From Ilumatobacteraceae bacterium (GTDB lineage: Bacteria; Actinomycetota; Acidimicrobiia; Acidimicrobiales; Ilumatobacteraceae): DNA of 64,000 bases. A program made the position numbers and the translations under genes. The notes beneath the pieces are model-generated. The model had not been told where the DNA came from. It did no database searches and saw only the letters and a list, made by a program, of their open reading frames with translations. How positions within the stretch are numbered: position 1 is the first letter of the stretch; each line of letters opens with the position of its first letter. Positions 19,397 to 27,344 of this stretch are shown here, piece after piece. The DNA lies in assembly GCA_021298435.1 (NCBI GenBank), contig JAJTFJ010000003.1, positions 1 through 64,000 of the forward strand, written 5' to 3'.

Positions 19397-19744
19397 GTGG
19401 CAGCAAAGAAGAAAGCAGCAGCTAAAAAAGCTCCTGCACGCAAGAAGAAAGCAGCAGCTAAGAAGGCTCCTGCACGCAAGAAGAAAGCAGCAGCCAAGAA
19501 GGCTCCTGCAAAGAAGAAGAAGGCTGCTAAGAAGGCAGCCCCTGCAAAGCGCAAGGCTGCTAAGAAAGCAGCTCCTGCAAAGAAGAAGAAGGCTGCAAAG
19601 AAGGCCGCCCCAGCTAAGAAGAAGGCAGCCAAGAAGGCAGCCCCTGCTAAGCGCAAGGCAGCCAAGAAGGCAGCTCCAGCAAAGAAGAAGGCAGCTGCAA
19701 AGCGCAAGCCTGCCGCCCGTAAGAAGGCAGCAAAGAAGAAGTAA
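19397..19744 (+). CDS. Lys/Ala/Pro-rich histone H1-like DNA-binding protein
   Basis: This 115-aa protein is made almost entirely of A, K, P and R in imperfect K-K-A-A-P-A-K-K-K-type repeats; there is no folded domain. It matches histone H1 tails and the C-terminal tail of mycobacterial HupB. The start is GTG with GATAGGAAA upstream. It is in the same frame as HU but separated by TAA and TAG stops. Such tails bind DNA electrostatically and compact it. The nucleotide repeats (aagaaggc.., gctcctgca) make this a slippage-prone region, and length may vary between strains. Confidence 0.85.
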   Translation: MAAKKKAAAKKAPARKKKAAAKKAPARKKKAAAKKAPAKKKKAAKKAAPAKRKAAKKAAPAKKKKAAKKAAPAKKKAAKKAAPAKRKAAKKAAPAKKKAAAKRKPAARKKAAKKK

Positions 19745-19791
19745 TTCTTCTTTCGCTCTTTTAAGCGAAAAAACCAACCGGCTCGGAGTGC

Positions 19792-19825
19792 AGAAGAGGG
19801 GGACGCAAGTCCCCCTCTTCTCTTT
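19792..19825 (+). terminator. Rho-independent terminator after HU/H1-like operon
   Basis: A perfect 13-bp stem (AGAAGAGGGGGAC / GTCCCCCTCTTCT) closes a GCAA tetraloop and is followed by CTTTT. A weaker hairpin, TTTCGCT...AGCGAAA, lies just before it at 19750-19770. Confidence 0.9.
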
Positions 19826-19880
19826 TGTACCGATGAAGTTCGTGTCTACGACGTGAGTGCATATCGGCAAGACTTTGGCT

Positions 19881-20669
19881 ATGTCTGATGCCATTGATCC
19901 GGTCCTTGTTGATCTTGCAGGCGAAGTCGCCTCGATCGACACAATGCTCCAGTCGCTCTCGTCAGCGCAGTGGGCGCAACAGACGCCAGCCCCTGGGTGG
20001 AACGTGGCAGACCAGGTGATTCATCTCGGCCTTTTTGATCGCCGCGCACAATGGTCGATGACTGAACCAGAACATTTCAACGATGACATGCGCGACCTGA
20101 TGACGAATGGTGGTGTTGATGCGATTCACGATGCCGAACGTCATCGTTCTCCAGACGATTTATTGCAGTGGTGGCGCACTGGTGCTGCGGCATTAGCCAG
20201 CGCGTCTCGCAGCCTCGACTTATCGGCTCGATGTGTCTGGTACGGCCCGCCGATGAGTGCGCGTTCCATGCTGACGGCACGCCTGATGGAAACGTGGGCA
20301 CACGGCTACGACATTGCAGATGCGGTGGGCCTCACACCTGTTGCGACGGATCGATTGCGTCATGTCGCACACATTGGTGTGCGTGCTCGTGGATTCGCCT
20401 TTGCTGCCAACAAGCGCTCTGCACCTGATGGCGATGTGTACGTAGAACTCACGGCACCAAGTGGCGAAGTGTGGACATGGGGAGACCCCTCTGAGCCCAA
20501 CAGCGTGAAGGGGACTGCTCTCGGCTTTTGCTTGGCAGTCACGCAACGTCGTCACGTGGACGACTGTGGGTTAGATGTCGCGGGAAACGGAGCAACCGAA
20601 TGGATGTCGATTGCCCAAGCATTTGCCGGTGCACCCGGAGTGGGGCGTGAAAAGGGTCAGTTCGACTAG
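19881..20669 (+). CDS. TIGR03084-like DinB/maleylpyruvate-isomerase-fold protein
   Basis: This 262-aa protein begins with a DinB-like four-helix bundle in which T-P-A-P-G-W-N-V-A-D-Q-V-I-H-L, a mid-helix D and E-T-W-A-H-G-Y-D-I form the usual metal-binding His/His cluster of mycothiol-dependent isomerase-like enzymes. Actinobacterial members are labelled TIGR03084. A thiol-dependent transferase role is inferred. I chose ATG 19881, where the helix begins. It shares four stop bases with the convergent PIG-L deacetylase. Confidence 0.75.
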   Translation: MSDAIDPVLVDLAGEVASIDTMLQSLSSAQWAQQTPAPGWNVADQVIHLGLFDRRAQWSMTEPEHFNDDMRDLMTNGGVDAIHDAERHRSPDDLLQWWRTGAAALASASRSLDLSARCVWYGPPMSARSMLTARLMETWAHGYDIADAVGLTPVATDRLRHVAHIGVRARGFAFAANKRSAPDGDVYVELTAPSGEVWTWGDPSEPNSVKGTALGFCLAVTQRRHVDDCGLDVAGNGATEWMSIAQAFAGAPGVGREKGQFD

Positions 20670-21439
20670 AGCCTGTCCATGAGGTGGAAGATCTCTGCTG
20701 CAGCGACGCCGTGTGGAGCACCAAGGTCTGACATGCGAGTGCGCATGCGTTGGCGGAAGACTTCCATGCCGTCTTCGTCAGTGGCCTTCATTGTGCTTTC
20801 GAACTGGCTCTCATGACGCTCCAACGCATTGAACTTTGCATCGACAAACGCTGAGATGTCTTCAAAGTGGTTTGGTTCATCGGCTTCCCACAACAGCAAC
20901 GCATCAGGGCGATGATGAACCACGCCGTGATTCGTCATGTGGTGCTTCAAGAAATGCGGATCGCGTGCAGCGACAATCGCATCGCACACATTGAGGCCTG
21001 TATTGCGATGGTCAGGGTGGAGTCGATAGCGCTTCCACGGGTCATGTGAGAGAACAACATCGGGTTTGATTGTGCGAATTGCAAGTGCAATGCGATCAAT
21101 GGCTTCTTTGGAATGTTCCAGTTCACCGTCGACATACCCGAGGAACGAGACAGTGCCCGTCGCGCCAAGTGCTGCTGCCGCATTGCGCTGTTCGACTTGG
21201 CGAGAAGCGATGAGAGCTGCGATGTCCTCGTCGGGGTTCCATGTGCCTTTCGAGCCGTCGGTGCACACGAGGTGATGGACCACTGCGCCGTCGGTAGACC
21301 ATTTTGCGAGAGTGCCACCACAGCCGAACTCCACGTCATCGGGGTGTGCGCCAATGGCGAGAACCACTTTTGGTGTTGACAGATTGCTGCTGTATTTGAC
21401 CTGTGCGATAGGTGGTTGGCCTGGTTCATTGGCGCTCAT
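20666..21439 (-). CDS. PIG-L/LmbE family zinc deacetylase
   Basis: This 257-aa protein has A-H-P-D-D-V-E-F-G-C-G-G (zinc ligands His and Asp plus catalytic Asp) and a distal H-P-D-H motif, the two signatures of N-acetylglucosaminyl deacetylases such as MshB and Mca. Substrates in actinobacteria are mycothiol precursors or mycothiol conjugates; which applies here cannot be decided. Its ATG overlaps the cofC stop by four bases, so both are one unit driven from the cofC promoter. Confidence 0.85.
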   Translation of the reverse strand: MSANEPGQPPIAQVKYSSNLSTPKVVLAIGAHPDDVEFGCGGTLAKWSTDGAVVHHLVCTDGSKGTWNPDEDIAALIASRQVEQRNAAAALGATGTVSFLGYVDGELEHSKEAIDRIALAIRTIKPDVVLSHDPWKRYRLHPDHRNTGLNVCDAIVAARDPHFLKHHMTNHGVVHHRPDALLLWEADEPNHFEDISAFVDAKFNALERHESQFESTMKATDEDGMEVFRQRMRTRMSDLGAPHGVAAAEIFHLMDRL

Positions 21440-22011
21440 GAGTTGTCCTTTCGGCGACGTTCTAATTCGCTGAGATCATCAGCAGTATCGAGATCGAGAG
21501 AGAGTGATGCGTCTTCAATTGTTTCGTAGGCAAGTCCGCATGCTTCGGCCGCACGGATGTGATTGTCCAAACTGCCGGGGCCGTACGCAGTGGAGAATGA
21601 ACTTGCAAGAGGGAATGACAACACGTTGGTGCCATCGTTGTGGCGGTCTGTGACCATCGTGACGATTCCTTCTCGAGCGACATGTGCAAGCGATTCGGCG
21701 AGTGGAAGATCTGCATGAGCCACGATGATGTGATCAAAACCCTCTGCAGCGATCGCTGTGCGTCCGGCGGCAACTGCAACGTCGAGACCAGGTGTCGTGC
21801 AGTGCACCACGTGAGCACCCACTGAGACGGCCCAGGAGGCAACATCATCATCAGAGCACACAACGTACGCAGGAAGGGGCGCCGCGGCGCGTATGACAGT
21901 CTCAGCGCATGTGCGAGCCAAGTGTTCACGTTGGCGTGGTGTGAGAGTGTCGGCAAGTCGACCTTTTGCCATGGTGAATGACTTCACGGGGATGACAACT
22001 GCGGGACGCAC
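21436..22011 (-). CDS. cofC: 2-phospho-L-lactate (or PEP) guanylyltransferase
   Basis: This 191-aa nucleotidyltransferase (CofC/FbiD) makes the GDP-activated three-carbon precursor of coenzyme F420. The N-terminal V-I-P-V-K-S-F-T-M-A-K-G-R-L and the mid H-A-D-L-P-L metal motif are diagnostic. cofD and cofE are 22 kb away, so the pathway is split. The start GTG has TAGGCT seven bases upstream, indicating a leaderless message. Confidence 0.9.
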   Translation of the reverse strand: MRPAVVIPVKSFTMAKGRLADTLTPRQREHLARTCAETVIRAAAPLPAYVVCSDDDVASWAVSVGAHVVHCTTPGLDVAVAAGRTAIAAEGFDHIIVAHADLPLAESLAHVAREGIVTMVTDRHNDGTNVLSFPLASSFSTAYGPGSLDNHIRAAEACGLAYETIEDASLSLDLDTADDLSELERRRKDNS

Positions 22012-22018
22012 GACGCTA

Positions 22019-22024
22019 AGCCTA
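22019..22024 (-). promoter_or_regulatory. -10 element for cofC
   Basis: TAGGCT on the minus strand, 7 nt before the GTG start at 22011; no Shine-Dalgarno sequence. Confidence 0.5.
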
Positions 22025-22070
22025 CGAAGCCAGAGCCATGACGGGGGATGTCGTAGTCGTGAAGGTCGCC

Positions 22071-22076
22071 TACGCT
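22071..22076 (+). promoter_or_regulatory. -10 element for gpsA
   Basis: TACGCT, 6 nt before the ATG at 22083; this also argues against the longer open frame starting at 22038. Confidence 0.5.
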
Positions 22077-22082
22077 GTGGCT

Positions 22083-23081
22083 ATGGCGTCAATCCGCATG
22101 GCAGTAGTGGGCGCTGGCTCGTGGGGGACCACTGTCGCCTCCCTCGCTGCTGCAAACACTCCAACGACCTTGTGGGCCCGTCGTGGAGATGTGGTGGAGT
22201 CGATCAACACCCATCACGTGAACCCCAGCTACATCAGTGGGGTTGCATTGTCTCCGAACCTGAAAGCGTCCACTTCGCTGGCAGACACAGTGTCGAACGC
22301 AGACGTTGTCGTCATGGCAGTGCCGTCTCAGGGCTTTCGTCAGGTTCTCACTGAAGCGGCGCCACACATTCGTCCTTGGGTGCCCATCGTAAGTCTCTCA
22401 AAAGGACTAGAGGCCGGAACCATGATGCGCATGTCGCAAGTGGCAAACGATGTGTTGCCTGATCATCCTGTTGCTGTGCTCACGGGACCAAACCTTGCAT
22501 CAGAGATTTCTGTGGGTCAACCTGCAGCCAGTGTGGTGGCGATTGCCGATGATGTGATTGCAACGGCTTTGCAAGAGTTGTTCTCTACGCCGACATTCCG
22601 TGTGTACACGAATGCAGATGTTGTTGGTTGCGAAATCGCAGGTGTGGTGAAGAACGTGATTGCCATCGCTTCTGGTATTGCCATGGGAATGGGCTTTGGC
22701 GACAACACTCGTGCATCGTTGCTGACGCGAGGTCTCGCAGAGATGACGCGCCTTGCGGTCGCACTTGGTGGCAATGCTGAATCATTGTCGGGTCTCGCTG
22801 GCATGGGAGACCTCATCGCCACGTGTTCTTCGACCAGTAGTCGTAATACCAGTGTGGGTATTCGCCTTGGTCAAGGTGAAGCATTAACTGAGATCATCGC
22901 ATCGACATCCATGGTTGCCGAAGGTGTGAAGAGTTCTGCAACGGTGCTGCAGCTAGCGCACCAACACGGTGTCGATATGCCCATCACTGAACAGGTGGTG
23001 GCTGTGTGTCATGAAGGAAAGAGCGCAGCAGATGGGCTCCTCGCATTGATGTCGCGTCGCTCGCGACCTGAAGCAAAGTAA
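22083..23081 (+). CDS. gpsA: NAD(P)-dependent glycerol-3-phosphate dehydrogenase
   Basis: This 332-aa cytoplasmic enzyme reduces dihydroxyacetone phosphate to sn-glycerol-3-P for phospholipids. The Rossmann loop V-G-A-G-S-W-G-T-T is at 9-17, with the conserved G-P-N and the catalytic lysine in G-V-V-K-N-V. Full family length. The start is set by TACGCT six bases upstream. The following gene begins nine bases after its stop. Confidence 0.95.
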   Translation: MASIRMAVVGAGSWGTTVASLAAANTPTTLWARRGDVVESINTHHVNPSYISGVALSPNLKASTSLADTVSNADVVVMAVPSQGFRQVLTEAAPHIRPWVPIVSLSKGLEAGTMMRMSQVANDVLPDHPVAVLTGPNLASEISVGQPAASVVAIADDVIATALQELFSTPTFRVYTNADVVGCEIAGVVKNVIAIASGIAMGMGFGDNTRASLLTRGLAEMTRLAVALGGNAESLSGLAGMGDLIATCSSTSSRNTSVGIRLGQGEALTEIIASTSMVAEGVKSSATVLQLAHQHGVDMPITEQVVAVCHEGKSAADGLLALMSRRSRPEAK

Positions 23082-23089
23082 GTAATCAC

Positions 23090-24283
23090 ATGAACTCCCC
23101 GGTATCTGGTCGTCTTATTGGAAATCGTGGCGGCACATGGCGTGGCACTGTGACAGAACACGGTTCTCTTCTTCCTGCTGATGGCAGTGCTGAATTGGAT
23201 TGGTTCATCGCAGCCGATGATCGTTGGTACACGCCCCGCACCGAGCCCACGACGCGCCAGAAGTGGTACGCCGGGTATCCCGTTGCAGAAACACGGGTCA
23301 AGATTCCCGGTGGTGACATGATTCAGCGTGTCTATTCGGTGGCAGACCTTGGTGGCATGACTGTCATGGAGTTTGAAAACGATTCCACCTTGCCGATTGC
23401 GATTGCTGTGACGCGTCGTGATGTGTTCACCACACGCGAACCAGCAGCGAATCCTCCTGTGGGTATTGAGTTGCCTGCAGATTCCATCGTGATTCCGATT
23501 GGGCACAAGAGCACTGCGCGTATTGCTTTGGCTCATAAGAATCCTGCATCGGGTCGTTTGCCAGACGACACTCCTGATCACCAGGCAGTAGTGCGTGGTT
23601 GGGAAAAGGCGTGCGATACGGCATCGCGTTTCAATGTGCCTGATCACACCGTTGTGGCTGGTGTGTCACGAGTGCGTTGTGATTTGTTATTGGGTGTTGG
23701 CGCTGACGGTGATGCCGCAATTGAGTTGGCGCGATTGGGCGAGAAATACAGCGATTCCATTGTTGATGTTGTTGAAGCTGTGCAACGTCGTCTGAAACAA
23801 GAAAAACGGGCCAAGGTGTTGCAGTGGGACACGCCACATGTGATGACCTCTGCTGCGCGTGCATGTGTCTTGTTGGGCGATGAACTTGCTGCCGGCGATA
23901 TTGGCGCTGCGTGGTTGCGTTTTGCAGATCGCGATGTGCAAGAGCTGCCGATTGAAGTTCCTGCAGGCCTGCAATCCATCGCGTGGGCTGAATCACTCCT
24001 TGCGCAAGGCTCGGCGAGTGGCGGAGTGTGCCGTATTCTTCCTCACGGCATTCCCGAACCATGGTGGGGAGCTTCGTTTGAAGCCCACGGCATCACAGGT
24101 GATCCATTCCGTACCATCAGCTATGCAGTGCGCTGGCATGGGCCGCGCCCTGCGATCTTGTGGGAAGTCTCAGGTGCGCCTGGGCTTGTTCTCGCGCACG
24201 GTGAGTGGTCGTCTACTGATGCATCAGGTGAAACGTTGTTGGAAGCACCTGTCTCGACACACGACCACAACCACGTGCACTAA
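23090..24283 (+). CDS. Unrecognised conserved protein, 397 aa
   Basis: I do not recognise this family. The N-terminal half is beta-rich (G-R-L-I-G-N-R-G-G-T-W-R-G-T-V, then D-W-F-I-A-A-D-D-R-W-Y) like a sugar-binding or galactose-mutarotase-type sandwich. The second half is mostly helical, containing A-A-R-A-C-V-L-L-G-D, and ends with a strand segment around W-H-G-P-R-P-A-I-L-W-E-V. This domain order recalls glycoside hydrolases of the (alpha/alpha)6 type such as debranching or trehalase-like enzymes, but no catalytic motif is clear. It ends in a His-rich tail (T-H-D-H-N-H-V-H). It starts with ATG close behind gpsA. Confidence 0.7.
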   Translation: MNSPVSGRLIGNRGGTWRGTVTEHGSLLPADGSAELDWFIAADDRWYTPRTEPTTRQKWYAGYPVAETRVKIPGGDMIQRVYSVADLGGMTVMEFENDSTLPIAIAVTRRDVFTTREPAANPPVGIELPADSIVIPIGHKSTARIALAHKNPASGRLPDDTPDHQAVVRGWEKACDTASRFNVPDHTVVAGVSRVRCDLLLGVGADGDAAIELARLGEKYSDSIVDVVEAVQRRLKQEKRAKVLQWDTPHVMTSAARACVLLGDELAAGDIGAAWLRFADRDVQELPIEVPAGLQSIAWAESLLAQGSASGGVCRILPHGIPEPWWGASFEAHGITGDPFRTISYAVRWHGPRPAILWEVSGAPGLVLAHGEWSSTDASGETLLEAPVSTHDHNHVH

Positions 24284-24459
24284 TCGGCTTCGGCGATGAA
24301 GTCGTACTCATCGATGTCGCTGGTGCGTTCGTCATCTTCAAACTCACTGACGTAGTCGTCAATGTTGAGACCACATGAGCTGCAATGTGCAACTTCATCT
24401 GCGTCGTAGGTGGTGTCTCCGCCACAAGATGGACACACGTCTGGTGAATCAATGCTCAT
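24280..24459 (-). CDS. Small zinc-ribbon protein (59 aa)
   Basis: A 59-aa frame begins with ATG at 24459. It contains C9-P-S-C12 and C26-S-S-C29, the paired knuckles of a zinc ribbon, followed by a highly acidic tail rich in D and E. The ATG has CACAGT exactly six bases upstream, the same hexamer and spacing as the Nudix gene at 30115. The stop shares four bases with the end of the convergent gene. Small zinc ribbons of this sort often bind nucleic acid or partner proteins; function is unknown. Confidence 0.7.
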   Translation of the reverse strand: MSIDSPDVCPSCGGDTTYDADEVAHCSSCGLNIDDYVSEFEDDERTSDIDEYDFIAEAD

Positions 24460-24465
24460 AACGAC

Positions 24466-24471
24466 ACTGTG
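24466..24471 (-). promoter_or_regulatory. -10 element of the zinc-ribbon gene
   Basis: CACAGT on the minus strand, six bases before the ATG at 24459. Confidence 0.4.
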
Positions 24472-24519
24472 CCAAAGAAGCGCGTAGAAGTGAATCGGTA
24501 ATCAATACCGAATGTGCGT

Positions 24520-25314
24520 TTAGCGGTCGGTGAATAACTCGAATGTGTCACCGACGGAGATTTCTCCGCACGTGGTGACCATCGCGTACACGCGGCTGAG
24601 ATCGCCACGTTCATGGCTCATCGCCATGATGTTCTTGTCGAGGAACCAATCGTTGTTTTGGCTGCAGGGAATTGTGTACGCAGAAATGAAACCACGCACT
24701 GCGCCGATGCGGAAATGCGCACCAGGGCGAAATGCACCAGCAGGAATACCTGCAACGGTGATGTTCTCGCCGGCGAAACCAGGTCCAATGGGGTGTCCTT
24801 GTGTACGCAGGGTATCAATGGCGTCGGTCGACCAGATGCAGAGTGCTTGCCATGGACGGCCGTGATGTACACGTGATTCCTGCACATCGCCCTCCACGCC
24901 TTTCCAGGAGATAACGGCATGGTCGATTGCTTTCTTGGGCAAACCTTTCGATGCATGCAGGTGGGCAATGGTGCCGGTGTGTTCTTCATTGAGCAGACGC
25001 ATGGTGGGAAAGAAACGCCATGATGCTGCGAGCAATGATTCGATCTGCAGGTCGGTGAGATCTTTGTATTTCGCCACGAGGGCTTGTGTGAGCGCAATGA
25101 ATGCGGCGTCAACATTTTCGAGCGATGGCAACTTGATGCCGCCGAGTGATGACATCTCTGCGAGAAAGCCACGCGCACCTGCCAACCAACCATCGGGGAT
25201 CCGTGATGATTGGGTGTAGTACGACCACAGTTCGTCCAGCATCGAGATGGTCTTTTGTGCATCTTGTGCCGAATAGACGTAGTTGCCAACGGTGATGGAT
25301 GCTCTGGCTGCCAT
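24520..25314 (-). CDS. MOSC-domain protein with helical N-terminal domain
   Basis: The C-terminal ~135 residues form a MOSC (Moco sulfurase C-terminal) domain, with G-R-P-W-Q-A-L, G-P-G-F-A-G-E-N-I-T-V-A-G and F-R-I-G-A-V-R-G. MOSC domains move or bind sulfur or Mo cofactor. The N-terminal ~125 residues are a helical region I do not recognise. The usual catalytic cysteine of MOSC proteins is not obvious near the expected site; C175 and C240 in this protein are candidates. A TAGGCT hexamer six bases before the ATG overlaps the -10 of the divergent rnhB. Confidence 0.75.
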   Translation of the reverse strand: MAARASITVGNYVYSAQDAQKTISMLDELWSYYTQSSRIPDGWLAGARGFLAEMSSLGGIKLPSLENVDAAFIALTQALVAKYKDLTDLQIESLLAASWRFFPTMRLLNEEHTGTIAHLHASKGLPKKAIDHAVISWKGVEGDVQESRVHHGRPWQALCIWSTDAIDTLRTQGHPIGPGFAGENITVAGIPAGAFRPGAHFRIGAVRGFISAYTIPCSQNNDWFLDKNIMAMSHERGDLSRVYAMVTTCGEISVGDTFELFTDR

Positions 25315-25320
25315 GTGCGA

Positions 25321-25330
25321 AGCCTACGCT
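25321..25330. promoter_or_regulatory. Overlapping divergent -10 elements for the MOSC gene and rnhB
   Basis: AGCCTACGCT reads TAGGCT on the minus strand (25321-25326, 6 nt before the MOSC ATG) and TACGCT on the plus strand (25325-25330, 7 nt before the rnhB ATG). Two bases are shared, so both promoters cannot be occupied at once. Confidence 0.5.
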
Positions 25331-25337
25331 TCATGCA

Positions 25338-25961
25338 ATGGCACGGCCGGAACCCACCCTTGATGTTGAGCGTGAATTCTTTGCCAATGGTGCACGCATT
25401 GTTGCGGGCATGGACGAAGTGGGTCGTGGCGCCATTGCGGGGCCGGTGACCATCGGCGTGGTTGCGATTGATGCAACTGTGGGTGAGATTCCGACCGGAC
25501 TGCGTGACTCTAAGTTGATGACAGCCAAGCGTCGTGAAGCGATGGTGCCACTGGCCAAAGAGTGGGGCATTGCCTGGGCAACAGGGTCAGCCACGGCCGC
25601 AGAGATCGACAAGTTCGGCATCGTGACGTCATTGGGTCTGGCCGCTAGTCGCGCATTGCAGAATTTGGGTCTCACACCTGATGTCGTGATCCTGGATGGC
25701 AATACATCGTTCCTTATGGAAGAGGCCGGAGGACCGCGCATCGTGACGCGCATTAAGGCCGACCAAGATTGCGCGTGCGTGTCGGCAGCCAGCGTGATTG
25801 CAAAGGTCGAACGCGACACACTGATGACGCAGTTACATGAGCAGTTTCCGCACTATGGGTGGGAAGGCAACAAGGGGTATGGCGCAGCGGTGCATACCGA
25901 TGCAATCAAGACACACGGAGTCACAGACCTGCATCGCAAGTCCTGGAACCTGGGCGTTTAG
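25338..25961 (+). CDS. rnhB: Ribonuclease HII
   Basis: This 207-aa enzyme removes RNA from RNA-DNA hybrids and single ribonucleotides. Catalytic D26 and E27 are in G-M-D-E-V-G-R-G-A-I-A-G-P-V, D120 is in V-I-L-D-G, and the D-Q-D...A-A-S-V-I-A-K-V segment supplies the last acid. Full length. The start ATG is fixed by TACGCT seven bases upstream. It is followed by a strong bidirectional terminator. Confidence 0.95.
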   Translation: MARPEPTLDVEREFFANGARIVAGMDEVGRGAIAGPVTIGVVAIDATVGEIPTGLRDSKLMTAKRREAMVPLAKEWGIAWATGSATAAEIDKFGIVTSLGLAASRALQNLGLTPDVVILDGNTSFLMEEAGGPRIVTRIKADQDCACVSAASVIAKVERDTLMTQLHEQFPHYGWEGNKGYGAAVHTDAIKTHGVTDLHRKSWNLGV

Positions 25962-25979
25962 CTAGCCGCCGGAAATATA

Positions 25980-26022
25980 AAAAGACCCTGCGCCAATCGC
26001 AATGATCAACGCAGGGTCTTTT
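25980..26022. terminator. Bidirectional terminator between rnhB and acyl-CoA dehydrogenase
   Basis: AAAAGACCCTGCG and CGCAGGGTCTTTT pair over ~12 bp around a loop of about 17 bases, with A and T runs on either side, so it can stop both convergent transcripts. Confidence 0.85.
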
Positions 26023-26036
26023 GAGTAACTGGGTTC

Positions 26037-27278
26037 TTACGAAACCTTGATGTCCTTGAACGGTGAACGTGAGTCGATGCCTGGCTCTTTGGGAAGACCG
26101 AGCACGCGCTCACCAACGATGTTGCGCATCACTTCGTCAGAACCGCCTGCAATACGCAGACCTGGTGTTCCGAGAACGAAGTTTGCCCATGCGTAGGTGC
26201 CCCACTCGCCGCTGTCTGCGATGAGCTTTGGTCCGAGGATGTGCGAGAGGAACTTCACAAGGCGAGCTTGGTTGTTCACCAACACCATCTTGCCGATGGA
26301 GCCTTCTGGTCCGGGCAACTGGCCAGCCTTTGCCTTTGCGGTGGTGCGCTGAGCATTCATATTGGCGATGCGGTAGTTGATCACGATGTTTGCAAGTTCA
26401 TTGCGTACGAGTGGATCAGACTCAAGGCCGTAATGCTTCACCATTGCAATCACGCGTGTGAGCAAGTTGGAGTCACCTGAGTTGTTGGTACCGATTGATG
26501 CACGCTCGTTCATGAGTGTGGTGAGAGCAACGTTCCAGCCGTTGTTCACATCACCAAGACGCATGTCGTCCTTCACGCGAACTTCGTTGAAGAAGATTTC
26601 GTTGAAGCTTGCGCCACCGGTCATCTGCTTGAGAGGACGTACTTCGACGTTTGGATCCTTGAAGTCGATGATGAAAGCGGTGAGGCCCTTGTGCTTCGGA
26701 AGATCCCAGTCGGTGCGGGTCATGATTTCGCCGATGTCGGAGTAGTGCGCACCTGTGGTCCACACCTTCTGGCCAGTGATGACCCATTCGTCACCGTCTT
26801 TGACTGCCTTGGTGGTGAGAGATGCAAGGTCGGAACCTGCACCTGGCTCGGAGAACAACTGCGATGCAATCATCTCGCCGCGCCAGAGCTTCTTCACATA
26901 GAGCTCTTTCGCACGATCTGAACCATGGTCATAGATGGTGGGTGTCACCATGCCGAGGCTGATGGCGAATGCACTCTGGTCGGGCACGCGGAACTGCGAC
27001 TCGAGTTGGCTGTATGCGCGATCGAATGCAGGGGAGAGTTCACGGCCGCCGTATTCCTTTGGACCACTGATCCAGCCGAAACCTGCATCGAACTTCTTCT
27101 GACGCCAGAGCTTTGCTTCTGCTGCGTTGTCAGCTTCTTGCTGACGATCCTTCTCGCGGTAGAAGTTGTCAGAGCCTTCGCCCCACACGAATGCCTTCTC
27201 GACCGGACGGCGTTCAACGTTTGCTTCAAGGAAGGCAAGTGCTTCCTTTTCGAATTCTGCGAGTGTGATGTCAGCCAT
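26037..27278 (-). CDS. Acyl-CoA dehydrogenase
   Basis: This 413-aa FAD flavoenzyme carries out alpha,beta-dehydrogenation of acyl-CoA. The signatures S-E-P-G-A-G-S-D-L-A-S-L-T-T and the C-terminal G-G-S-D-E-V-M-R-N-I-V-G-E-R are present, as is the acceptor-binding region. The substrate is unknown; actinobacterial paralogues serve fatty-acid, sterol or branched-chain breakdown. The ATG at 27278 has AGGGGAAT upstream, a good Shine-Dalgarno sequence, so the longer frame to 27314 is not needed. It is divergent from the Nfu-like gene. Confidence 0.9.
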   Translation of the reverse strand: MADITLAEFEKEALAFLEANVERRPVEKAFVWGEGSDNFYREKDRQQEADNAAEAKLWRQKKFDAGFGWISGPKEYGGRELSPAFDRAYSQLESQFRVPDQSAFAISLGMVTPTIYDHGSDRAKELYVKKLWRGEMIASQLFSEPGAGSDLASLTTKAVKDGDEWVITGQKVWTTGAHYSDIGEIMTRTDWDLPKHKGLTAFIIDFKDPNVEVRPLKQMTGGASFNEIFFNEVRVKDDMRLGDVNNGWNVALTTLMNERASIGTNNSGDSNLLTRVIAMVKHYGLESDPLVRNELANIVINYRIANMNAQRTTAKAKAGQLPGPEGSIGKMVLVNNQARLVKFLSHILGPKLIADSGEWGTYAWANFVLGTPGLRIAGGSDEVMRNIVGERVLGLPKEPGIDSRSPFKDIKVS

Positions 27279-27344
27279 GTGAATTCCCCTGTGTGAGATA
27301 TGTGGTTGAGGCACTCGCCAGCCCTTGGGGGGACAGCAACTGCT

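Noticed and set aside
19337..19942. Long minus-strand ORFs (up to 201 aa, Leu/Cys/Ala-rich) opposite the H1-like gene
   Set aside because: They are shadows of the Lys/Ala repeats, cross a strong terminator and have no ribosome-binding site or promoter.
23009..23647. 212-aa minus-strand ORF
   Set aside because: Antisense shadow of the gpsA end and the 397-aa gene, with composition typical of out-of-frame translation.
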